Source of the DNA: Cephalothrix spiralis
Taxonomy: Eukaryota > Nemertea > Palaeonemertea > Archinemertea > Cephalotrichidae
DNA length: 10,471 nt
Assembly (NCBI GenBank): GCA_032353305.1
Contig: JAUCNG010403584.1
Coordinates: 1-10,471 of the forward strand
Direction: 5' to 3'
This document shows, piece by piece, positions 1-6,806 of this stretch (its first letter is position 1; every line of letters begins with the position of its first letter). The translations under genes and the position numbers were made by a program. Under the pieces are notes generated by a model. It worked only from the letters and a program-made list of their open reading frames with translations. It was not told where the DNA came from and did not search any database.

Positions 1-83
1 CATGGAGGCGTATTTTCAACTGCCGATACGCTGAATGATGCGCCGATTGTGGAATTTATTGATCCTGGGGGGCCAGCGGACAG
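1..83 (+). CDS. GRIP1: GRIP-like multi-PDZ scaffold, exon 1 of window (first half of PDZ4, partial)
   Basis: The open frame starts at base 1 and runs to a GT donor (GTAACA) at 84, ending in phase 2 (the last codon, AG|A, is completed by the exon at 6807). The translation ends in EFIDPGGPADR, which is the beta3-alphaA part of a PDZ domain. From memory of the family it resembles GRIP PDZ4, where this segment reads as a short E/D-P-x-x-PAER stretch followed by CGxLQxGDR. The exon begins upstream of the window. GRIP proteins are cytoplasmic scaffolds with up to seven PDZ domains that bind C-termini of AMPA receptor subunits, ephrin pathway proteins and other membrane partners. If the intron were retained, translation would stop at the TAA at 85-87, just after this Arg. 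The family assignment rests on all five exons together and is firm; the choice of GRIP1 over GRIP2 cannot be made, since many invertebrates have one ancestral gene. Confidence 0.85.
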
Positions 84-261
84 GTAACATATTTTTGCCT
101 TTCTCAATTTACGACAAATCTAATTGTCAATATATTTCTTTTGTTTACGACTACCATTTATTATCCCTATCTTTTTATAACTAAAATGAATATCTAAAAA
201 ACTGTTTGCCAAGAAAGATTTTTTAATTGATTTTTTAACGGAGATCCGTATTCTGAGCTCT

Positions 262-283
262 GCTGATTGCGGTGTTTGAAAAA
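262..283 (+). repeat. Dispersed repeat fragment (relative of 6394-6426)
   Basis: The stretch reads GCTGATTGCGG followed by TGTTTGAAAAA. The same core occurs at 6292-6314 and, with an extra GAGTTTGCGG, at 6394-6426. The preceding bases (CTGAG..CTCT) also resemble those before the copy at 6394. This marks a repeat family that has inserted on both sides of the nested gene within one intron. Confidence 0.5.
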
Positions 284-436
284 CTTTAGTTTCGTAACTA
301 AAATCCATTTGGTTCGATACGGAATAAAATGAATGACGCTCAGTTACCTACTCAGTACCTATGCATGCAAAGTGGATTTATTTCGTACATACCGTATGCT
401 AACGACAATAATGTCAAAATTAAGGTCACACGACCG

Positions 437-448
437 GATGACGTCATC
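437..448. promoter_or_regulatory. Perfect 12-bp palindrome containing a CRE core
   Basis: GATGACGTCATC is a perfect palindrome around TGACGTCA, the full consensus site for CREB/ATF bZIP proteins. It lies about 970 bp before the nested ATG and about 350 bp into the host intron. It could act on either gene. The 8-bp core alone is expected by chance about once per six windows of this size, so function is uncertain. Confidence 0.3.
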
Positions 449-1147
449 AAAAACAATTTTGGCGGAATTTTATAAAATGTAGTTTTTTGGATGGGGGGGG
501 GTTCCACTAGCTTACCTTTGTTTGGGGGTCCAGTACAGTAGCATACCATGCATTGCCTTAATCCGAAGTGAAATGGTTCAAACGGCCCTAAGGTGCCCCA
601 CCCTGCAACCCAAGCCCCACCACCCACCCAGTTGGTGGGCAGTCTTTTAAGTATTGGTTACAGTATATGACAATGAAGTTTGTGATTAATCTAACATTGA
701 CAGACATCAATTTAGAATTTCAAAAAGCTTTTCCATCTTTTGCATACTTTTTGATTGATTCACGAATTTTCTCTGACTTTTGCTTAAATTTCCTTAATCG
801 TCGAAGGAGATTAAAATTTTGAAATAGGACCAAAATAAGGCTATTTTGACCTTTTTTGACCGCCTTGGCCTTTAAAATGATTTTAAACTGCCAATGATTT
901 CATTCAAAAAGTCTTAAGGTTATTGATAACTTATCAACTATTCAAAATAAAATAAAGCAAAGAATGTCATTTAATTATAATCATGTTGTCCTTTGCAAGA
1001 TTTATTAGCATTTTCAAAATAGATCAAAATTATAGTTAATTCCATGTCATAAATCACTTATTTCAATAGAAAATATAATTTCAAAGACTCACCGGACCAA
1101 GGAACTTCTGTTGAAAACACAATACAAAGAAATTTTAAAAAGCAACA

Positions 1148-1402
1148 ATGCATGGGTTTAAAAATAGTTGTATGTTCCTAGCATCGAAGTATCGTGATTC
1201 GAAGTTTATATATAGAATAAGCGAGCAAGGATACGACGTTCAGTCTATTAAGAATAATTTGACAACATCGGTTAATGATTATTTACAGCCAATATTTTTA
1301 GAAGATACGTATCTCCAGTTCCTTGTTGGACACTACTACGTCTGTGGGACGCATTGGGACCAATATTTTCATTTAAAAGGATATTTACACTTTCTAGGAT
1401 AA
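1148..1402 (+). CDS. Small 84-codon ORF just upstream of the ankyrin-kinase ATG (possible uORF or relic)
   Basis: It begins with ATG (A at -3, C at +4) and ends with TAA eight bases before the ATG at 1411, in a different frame from the main gene. The product is rich in Tyr, Phe and Leu and I do not recognise it. It may be a translated upstream ORF, a decayed 5' coding part of an ancestral gene, or a chance ORF. If the TATA/Inr candidate at 1209-1245 is the real promoter, its ATG would not be in the mRNA. The TTTCTAG at 1391-1397 could also be a splice acceptor for a 5' UTR exon, which would remove it. Confidence 0.2.
   Translation: MHGFKNSCMFLASKYRDSKFIYRISEQGYDVQSIKNNLTTSVNDYLQPIFLEDTYLQFLVGHYYVCGTHWDQYFHLKGYLHFLG
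1209..1245 (+). promoter_or_regulatory. Candidate core promoter (TATA box plus initiator) of the nested gene
   Basis: TATATAG at 1209-1215 is followed by TCAGTC at 1240-1245, a match to the TCA-G/T-T-Y initiator. With A at 1242 as +1, the TATA box begins at -33, near the usual -30. The 5' UTR would be 169 nt and would contain one 8-codon uORF (1275-1301). AT-rich DNA yields TATA-like words often, so the spacing and Inr match are the main support. Confidence 0.35.
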
Positions 1403-1410
1403 GTTTTAAT

Positions 1411-4400
1411 ATGGATTCAGGATCATTAAGTGATATTGCTCTAGCATTAACAGGTGCTTTACTTATGCTTGAACTAATGAAACTTGATAAAGGAACGCTT
1501 TACAGAGCAATTATTAATGGACACGCTGGCATAGTAAAATATCTGATTGAATCAGATGCAGATGGATACTTTATTCAGAACAGGGCAAATGTAAATAATG
1601 TTGAAAATATTGGTACAACATTACTCTTTTTAGCGGCACAGAATGGACATTTAGAATGTGTGAAATACCTTATTCAAAACCATGCAAATGTAAATCATGT
1701 TAAAACAAATGGTTGTACAGCACTGTATATAGCGGTACAGAATGGACATTTTGACTGTGTGAAATACCTTATTCAAAACAATGCAAATGTAAGTCACGCA
1801 AATAATGATGGCTGGACATCACTGATCATAGCCGCAATGAAAGGCCATTTAGATTGTGTAAAATACCTAATTCAAAACAAAGCAAATGTCAATCAAGCTC
1901 AAAACAATGGTTGTACAGCACTGTTTGTAGCGGCACAAAATGGACATTTTGACTGTGTAAAATACCTTATTGAAAGCAATACAAATGTCAACAATGCTCA
2001 AAATAATGGTTGTACAGCACTAATCCAAGCGGCAAAGAATGGACATTTAGACTGTGTCAAATGCCTTATTGAAAACAATGCAAATGTAAATCATGCAACT
2101 TCTGATGGTGGTTGTACAACAGCACTGATCCAAGCGGCACAGAATAGACATTTAGAATGTGTGAAATACCTTATTCAAAACAATGCAAATGTCAATGATG
2201 TTCAAAACAATGGTGCAACAGCACTCATCATAGCGGCCAGAAAAGGATATTTTGATTGTGTGAAATACCTTATTCGAAACGATGCAAATGTAAGTCATGC
2301 AGCTAATGATGGTTTGACAGTACTGATGGAAGCGGCAGGGAATGGACATTTAGAATGTGTGAAATATCTTATTCAAAACAGTGCAAATGTAAGTCATGCA
2401 ACTAATGATGGCTGTACAGCACTGTTTTTAGCGGCACAGTATGGGCAGTTCGACTGTTTGAAATGCCTTATTCAAAGTAATGCAATTGTGAATCATTCTG
2501 ACAACTATGGTAATACTGCCCTGTTCGTAGCTGCTCAGAATGGCCATTTAGACTGTGTGAAATACCTTATTCAAAATAAAGCGATAGTGAATCAATCCAA
2601 CAATGATGGCGGGACAGCACTGCTAATAGCTGCAAAGAATGGTCATTTTGACTGTGTGAAATACCTTATTCAAAACAATGCAAATGTAAGTCATGTAACT
2701 AATGATGGTGGGACATCACTGTTCTTAGCTGCAGATAATGGACATTTAGACTGTGTGAAATACCTTATTCAAAATGTTGCAAATGTGAGTCATGCCACTA
2801 GTGATGGTGGGACAGCACTGATCCAAGCGGCAAAGAATGGACATTTTGACTGTATGGAATACCTTATTCAAAACAATGCAAATGTAAATCATGTTAAAAT
2901 TAATGGTACGACGGCACTGATCCAAGCGGCATACAATGGACATTTAGGCTGTGTGAAATACTTAATTAAAAACAGTGCAAATGTAAGTCATGCAGCTAAT
3001 GATGATGGGTCAGCATTGACGGTAGCGGCACAGAATGGTCATTTAGACTGTGTAAAATACCTTGTTCAAAACAATGAAAATCTAAGTCATGCACTGTTAT
3101 TTGCGGTACACAGTGGACATTTTGACTGTGTGAAATACCTTATTCAAAACAATGCAAATGTAGGTCATGCAACTAATGAGGGTGAGACATCACTGTTCAT
3201 AGCGGCACATAATGGACATTTAGACTGTGTCAAATATCTCATTCTAAACAATGCAAATGTAAGCCATACAACTAATGATGGTTGGACAGCACTGTTATCA
3301 GCGGCACAGAATGGTCATTTAGACTGTGTGCAATACCTTATTCAAAACAATGCAAATGTTAATCATGTAGATAATAATGGTTGTACAGCACTGATGGGAG
3401 CGGCAACGAATGGACATTTAGACTGTGTGAAATACCTTATTCAATACAATGCAATTGTAAGTCATGCAACTAATGATGGTTCTACTGCACTGATGGGAGC
3501 GGCAAGGAGTGGACATTTAGAATGTGTGAAATATCTTATTCAAAACTATGCATATGTAAGTTCTGCAAATAATGATGGATGGACAGCACTGGTCACAGCT
3601 GCACAGAATGGCCATTTAGACTGTGTAAAATACCTTATTCAAAACAATGCAAATGTTAATCATGCTAAAAACGATGGTAACACGGCACTCTGTTTAGCGG
3701 TAGAGGATGGACATTTGAAATGTGTGGAATATCTTATTCAAAACAATGCAAATGTTAGTCATGTAAATAATGATGGATGGACAGCATTGATCATAGCGGC
3801 GCAGAATGGCCATTTAGACTGTGTGCAATACCTTATTCAAAACAATGCGTATGTAAGTCATGTACAAAATAATGGTGGTACAGCACTGATCATAGCGGCA
3901 TCGCATGGCAAATTAGACTGTTTGAAATACCTTATTCAAAACATCGCAAATGTCAAACAGGCTCATTTTGAAGGGAGGAGAGCAATGTCTTCAGCGGTGC
4001 AGTACGGCCATTTAGACTGTATGAAATACCTTAGTCAAAACTATGCAAATGTCAATCAGGTAATTGAAGGGGGGAAAGCAATGATTTATGCGGCACAGAA
4101 AGGCTATTTAGATTGTTTGGAATATATCGTTGAACATAAATGTCATAAAAAGGAATCGCATAATAATAATTTGTTAGCTCTATACATAGCAGCATTGAAT
4201 GGACATGTAAATATTTTTGTAACCATAATTAAATTAACATACAACAAAAACCTATACGAAAAAGAGATTATTCCTGATTCGCCTGACTGTGATTTCGGAT
4301 ATAAACTTCTGATTCAGATTCAAAACGTTCAAACCTGTTGCAAGTTATTAAAATATCTTAAAGATCTAAAACTCAACGAAATACAAGATATCGATATAGA

Positions 4401-5595
4401 TATGCGTATACATCAGATAGAACAGCGCATCAATGACCTATATAACTTACATAAACGGAAAGATGATTTGTTGAAACATCTTATAAGTAAGGATCCTACT
4501 GAAGATGAGCTTCGAGATATGATTAACGGCATTATCATTTCAAAAGAAAACGTTACCATTATGAAAACCTTTATAGTTCAAGCTGACATACTTGGTAAAG
4601 GTTCTTTTGGAGTAGTTAAATTAGGAACTACACAAGATTCTGCGAACCTAAAAGTTGCGGTTAAATGCATAGACTTTCTGAAAAGTAGAAATATTCTTCC
4701 CCTACTAAGCCTTGAAACGGAATGTTTGCTTAAGCTACGCCATGAATACATAGTCAGTTTCTTCGGACACAAGCTGCAATACGACAAAGACCAAGAAAAA
4801 ACAATGGTTTATATAGTTACAGAATTATGCCGCGAGGACCTATATCAATTTTATGTCAAGGATAATTGTGCAAAAGAAAGAAATCCCAGTCGAGCTACTA
4901 AGTTTTTATCTAGTTTCCAACAATATGTTATTCATGCAATTCAAATTCTTAGTGGGATAGAATTCATTCATTTCAAATCTTATGTCCATAAAGACATTAA
5001 ACTGAAGAACATTCTTCTCAGTTCTGACAACAAGGCGAAAATTTGTGACTTCGGCTTAGCCAACATTTTGAAAAGCGGAGTTGAGGAAACACACCACTTT
5101 AAAGGTACTGAAATATACTCGGCACCTGAAGTACTAACGAAACCTTGCAGGTATTCATATGCTTCGGACTTGTTTTCTATAGGTCTAGTTTTAGTGGAAA
5201 TGTACAAAGGTCAGTTGTACTATAAACTAGATCCTTTTGATAAAGCTTCACGTCATAATACTATTGAAATGCTTAAAAGTGGTACAAAGCCTGGAATCGG
5301 TGCACCAACACGTGAAATTGAAAAGGCCCTATCATCGATTGTGGATGGATGTTTGGAATATGACTATGACAAACGTTTATCTGCTACGAATGCAAAAAAG
5401 AGATTTGAAGATGAACTGAAAGCGCTCCATGTCGAAAATCCCGACTTAAAACCGATAGATGACTTAATAGTTCAGAATGTAAGCGATACCGTGATAAGAC
5501 TCTTAGGCCGGACATCGAATGACTATGTTTATCCAGCTAGTACCCTTTTCAAATTTGGCACCAAAACATGTAGTACATCAAGTTCAATTAAGTGA
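1411..5595 (+). CDS. Ankyrin-repeat protein kinase, intronless, nested in GRIP intron
   Basis: This single uninterrupted frame encodes 1394 residues. The frame stays open a little upstream to a TTG at 1354, but the first ATG is at 1411 in a good context (AATATGG: A at -3, G at +4), so I start there. Residues 1-35 form a hydrophobic N-cap; residues 36-929 are 27 ankyrin repeats, with a final half repeat to about 942. Residues 943-1050 are a charged linker with a possible coiled coil at about 998-1025. A kinase domain fills about 1054-1335: glycine loop GKGSFGVV 1062-1069, VAVK Lys1085, likely alphaC Glu1102, Thr gatekeeper 1137, HKD with Asp1195, Lys1197, Asn1200, DFG 1213-1215, APE 1238-1240, Asp1253, Arg1322. 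All catalytic residues are present, so activity is expected; HKD replaces HRD, and Lys1197 with GT at 1232-1233 suggest Ser/Thr specificity. A Ser/Thr-rich tail follows. No signal peptide is convincing; a cytoplasmic protein is likely. ANK-then-kinase order is as in TNNI3K, unlike RIPK4/ANKK1. Substrate and pathway are unknown. Confidence 0.9.
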   Translation: MDSGSLSDIALALTGALLMLELMKLDKGTLYRAIINGHAGIVKYLIESDADGYFIQNRANVNNVENIGTTLLFLAAQNGHLECVKYLIQNHANVNHVKTNGCTALYIAVQNGHFDCVKYLIQNNANVSHANNDGWTSLIIAAMKGHLDCVKYLIQNKANVNQAQNNGCTALFVAAQNGHFDCVKYLIESNTNVNNAQNNGCTALIQAAKNGHLDCVKCLIENNANVNHATSDGGCTTALIQAAQNRHLECVKYLIQNNANVNDVQNNGATALIIAARKGYFDCVKYLIRNDANVSHAANDGLTVLMEAAGNGHLECVKYLIQNSANVSHATNDGCTALFLAAQYGQFDCLKCLIQSNAIVNHSDNYGNTALFVAAQNGHLDCVKYLIQNKAIVNQSNNDGGTALLIAAKNGHFDCVKYLIQNNANVSHVTNDGGTSLFLAADNGHLDCVKYLIQNVANVSHATSDGGTALIQAAKNGHFDCMEYLIQNNANVNHVKINGTTALIQAAYNGHLGCVKYLIKNSANVSHAANDDGSALTVAAQNGHLDCVKYLVQNNENLSHALLFAVHSGHFDCVKYLIQNNANVGHATNEGETSLFIAAHNGHLDCVKYLILNNANVSHTTNDGWTALLSAAQNGHLDCVQYLIQNNANVNHVDNNGCTALMGAATNGHLDCVKYLIQYNAIVSHATNDGSTALMGAARSGHLECVKYLIQNYAYVSSANNDGWTALVTAAQNGHLDCVKYLIQNNANVNHAKNDGNTALCLAVEDGHLKCVEYLIQNNANVSHVNNDGWTALIIAAQNGHLDCVQYLIQNNAYVSHVQNNGGTALIIAASHGKLDCLKYLIQNIANVKQAHFEGRRAMSSAVQYGHLDCMKYLSQNYANVNQVIEGGKAMIYAAQKGYLDCLEYIVEHKCHKKESHNNNLLALYIAALNGHVNIFVTIIKLTYNKNLYEKEIIPDSPDCDFGYKLLIQIQNVQTCCKLLKYLKDLKLNEIQDIDIDMRIHQIEQRINDLYNLHKRKDDLLKHLISKDPTEDELRDMINGIIISKENVTIMKTFIVQADILGKGSFGVVKLGTTQDSANLKVAVKCIDFLKSRNILPLLSLETECLLKLRHEYIVSFFGHKLQYDKDQEKTMVYIVTELCREDLYQFYVKDNCAKERNPSRATKFLSSFQQYVIHAIQILSGIEFIHFKSYVHKDIKLKNILLSSDNKAKICDFGLANILKSGVEETHHFKGTEIYSAPEVLTKPCRYSYASDLFSIGLVLVEMYKGQLYYKLDPFDKASRHNTIEMLKSGTKPGIGAPTREIEKALSSIVDGCLEYDYDKRLSATNAKKRFEDELKALHVENPDLKPIDDLIVQNVSDTVIRLLGRTSNDYVYPASTLFKFGTKTCSTSSSIK
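1642..4197 (+). repeat. Tandem array of 26 homogenised 99-bp ankyrin units
   Basis: Twenty-six consecutive units each begin near NGHLDCVKYLIQNNANV and continue with a loop and helix such as SHATNDGGTALIIAAQ. Twenty-three are exactly 33 residues; unit 5 (2038-2142) has 35, unit 15 (3034-3111) has 26, and the 25th has 32. One more divergent unit with a nine-residue insertion precedes the array (residues 36-77). Long stretches of DNA recur nearly unchanged, synonymous positions included, which points to recent expansion or gene conversion. The last three or four units are more divergent, typical of array ends. The stack would form a long solenoid of about one superhelical turn for protein binding. 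Confidence 0.95.
4570..5415 (+). other. Protein kinase domain of the nested gene
   Basis: This segment codes for residues about 1054-1335. All hallmark motifs are in order with normal spacing: glycine-rich loop, VAVK, alphaC Glu, hinge after VYIVTE, HKDIKLKN catalytic loop, DFG, GT..APE, the alphaF Asp in YASDLFSIG, and the final Arg in DKRLSA. The activation segment is of ordinary length, with Ser and Thr residues available for phosphorylation. I cannot place it in a subfamily from sight; general similarity is to Ser/Thr kinases. Confidence 0.9.
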
Positions 5596-5674
5596 TATGC
5601 ATTTTAAAACTAAACTTTTTCAAATTTGGCTTTAAAAGTTCATCGAGTTCAATGAAGGCTATATGACATTTTTC
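5545..5674 (+). repeat. Imperfect ~70-bp tandem duplication across the stop codon
   Basis: TTTTCAAATTTGGC occurs at the end of the coding region (about 5547-5560) and again 70 bases later in the 3' UTR (to 5630). Both copies continue with an A-rich stretch, then CATCAAGTTCAAT or CATCGAGTTCAAT, then ATATGCATTTT or ATATGACATTTT. The second copy has a short deletion. The last codons of the kinase gene and its stop are therefore part of a duplicated segment. Confidence 0.6.
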
Positions 5675-5945
5675 AAAAAAGATTGCATACACTTTTACCT
5701 TAATCGAACATTGAGCATTCGATATTTGAGAAATGCATTGAACTATAAGATTTTTTACCTATAGGTTTCAGGTAGTCACATAATATATAGAATGGTATGT
5801 AATTAGTGTATTACTCGGTGTATTATTATAAAAATATTAAAACGAATGTCACTGACTCACTGTATATATTGTATAGCACTAATCGAGAGTTTTGCTGATT
5901 TGATTTCAAATAAATAAAGTTCAAATAAATGATAACGATTGAATA
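5596..5945 (+). other. 3' UTR of the ankyrin-kinase gene
   Basis: AT-rich sequence runs from the TGA stop that ends at 5595 to just past the polyadenylation signals. It includes the second copy of the stop-codon duplication and no further coding frame. The actual cleavage site cannot be seen; 10-30 bases after the last AATAAA (5924-5929) is expected. Confidence 0.5.
5909..5929 (+). terminator. Cluster of three AATAAA polyadenylation signals
   Basis: AATAAA occurs at 5909-5914, 5913-5918 and 5924-5929. Three canonical hexamers in 21 bases, about 315 bp after the stop, are good evidence for the 3' end of the nested transcript. Because they are on the host's sense strand inside its intron, they could also cause premature polyadenylation of GRIP pre-mRNA. 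Confidence 0.65.
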
Positions 5946-6237
5946 TAGACCGGGTGTATAGCAATGAATAGCTAATATAAATAATTTGGGATGTAAAAGA
6001 TATTTAGTTGATTTCTTTAGATTTGTTCATAGAGGAAATTCCCGTTCAAACATTATTGATTATTTGCATGTTATTAATTTTAATAAAGAACCCAGGGGGT
6101 TATTCGATAAGAGTATAGCCGAGAGGCGGCTCCCAGGTGTAATGGTAATTGCTCAGCAAGAGGACACTAGTGTCTATTCGAAAAGTCATATGACGCCCTA
6201 TATAGAAGAAGAAGGATATCTGCAGTATGATCCGCAA
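5946..6237 (+). other. Intron stretch between nested gene and repeat block
   Basis: No supported gene. A stop-free run at 5986-6249 has no initial ATG and no recognisable product. A perfect 12-bp palindrome, GACACTAGTGTC, lies at 6163-6174. Confidence 0.4.
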
Positions 6238-6426
6238 ATAGTTGCGTGATATATACGCAGAAGTTACTAGGCATATATTGGGCAGTTATATGCGTTTGCG
6301 GTGTTTGAAAAAAATGCAAAGATCGGCATACTATTTGCGTGATTATGCAGAAATTTGCATAAAATCGCATATTTTGGCAGAGACTGAGGTGATGCGCTGA
6401 TTGCGGAGTTTGCGGTATTTGAAAAA
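6238..6426 (+). repeat. Tandem duplicated repeat block, two diverged copies
   Basis: Copy A (about 6238-6314) and copy B (about 6331-6426) align in order: GTTGCGTGAT versus TTTGCGTGAT, then a CGCAGAA or TGCAGAA word, then GCATAT.TTGGGCAG versus GCATATTTTGGCAG, then GCGG-TGTTTGAAAAA versus GCGG-TATTTGAAAAA. The period is about 93 bp. The end of copy B has a relative at 262-283. I do not recognise the family; it lacks visible coding and clear terminal repeats. Confidence 0.55.
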
Positions 6427-6547
6427 TAGAAATACGAGAATCTAAGTAAAAACAGATGAGCTGTATCATAAGACGAAATCTTTTCAAAATGTTCTCATAT
6501 TCCTACGCAATGAAAATCGCCTTATTATAATATCTAAAGTTGTCAAT

Positions 6548-6713
6548 AGGCCTTTTTATAATTGATTGAATCACGGATCCGCCGCTCAAAAAAACGAGCG
6601 GAAGAGCAGTTTTATTTTTTCAACGTCATTTTTTTTATACCGTCCGCGCGCGCCGCTCGACTTTTTGAGAGAGAAAAATCTCTAATCCATTTCAATCAAT
6701 TAAAAAAAGGCTT
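6548..6713. mobile_element. Fold-back MITE-like element with terminal inverted repeats
   Basis: The ends are inverted repeats of 23 bp (6548-6570 and 6691-6713) matching at 21 positions. A second inverted pair lies inside: the CGCTCAAAAAAACGAGCGG segment near 6583-6601 pairs with the complement of the CCGCTCGACTTTTTGAGAG segment near 6650-6668 (16 of 19). The left inner arm also forms its own hairpin, CCGCTC/GAGCGG. The 166-bp size, no coding and long-range palindromy fit a non-autonomous DNA transposon. No clear target-site duplication is visible, so the exact ends and superfamily are open. Confidence 0.6.
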
Positions 6714-6806
6714 GTAACTGCACTCATTCTGATACTCGCCTACTACCTAGTAAAACAGTTAATTATATAGTTATACAATGTATTGTGAATCTATGTGTAT
6801 TTACAG

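Larger units (their letters stand above)
84..1140 (+). other. 5' part of the long host intron; presumed upstream region of the nested gene
   Basis: This is about 1 kb of AT-rich DNA after the exon 1 donor (GTAACA). I see no credible coding sequence; the open frames are short and have no recognisable protein. It contains a repeat fragment at 262-283 related to the block at 6238-6426, a 12-bp palindrome with a full CRE core at 437-448, a run of nine G at 493-501, and a small hairpin at 623-639 (CCCACC/GGTGGG). It would also hold any distal promoter of the ankyrin-kinase gene. Confidence 0.6.

Noticed and set aside
352-627. Minus-strand open frame of 91 codons rich in Gly and Pro
   Set aside because: It lies over a G-run and C-rich low-complexity sequence in the host intron, with no domain and no supporting signals.
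1354-1410. Longer N-terminus of the ankyrin-kinase beginning at 1354
   Set aside because: The codon at 1354 is TTG, not ATG. The first in-frame ATG is at 1411 with a good context, so the 19 extra residues were left out.
1429-1479. Signal peptide or membrane anchor at the N-terminus of the ankyrin-kinase (residues about 7-23)
   Set aside because: The hydrophobic stretch is short, has acidic residues around it, and reads better as the capping helix of the ankyrin stack.
2152-2943. Minus-strand open frames inside the ankyrin array
   Set aside because: They are antisense shadows that recur because the 99-bp units repeat; their translations are the same few words repeated.
1642-4197. CRISPR array or satellite DNA
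   Set aside because: The regular 99-bp repeats are coding, in frame, with the 33-residue ankyrin pattern; there are no unique spacers.
5986-6249. Open frame of about 87 codons on the plus strand downstream of the kinase gene
   Set aside because: It begins with TTG, has no ATG until well inside, overlaps the repeat block, and has no product I can recognise.
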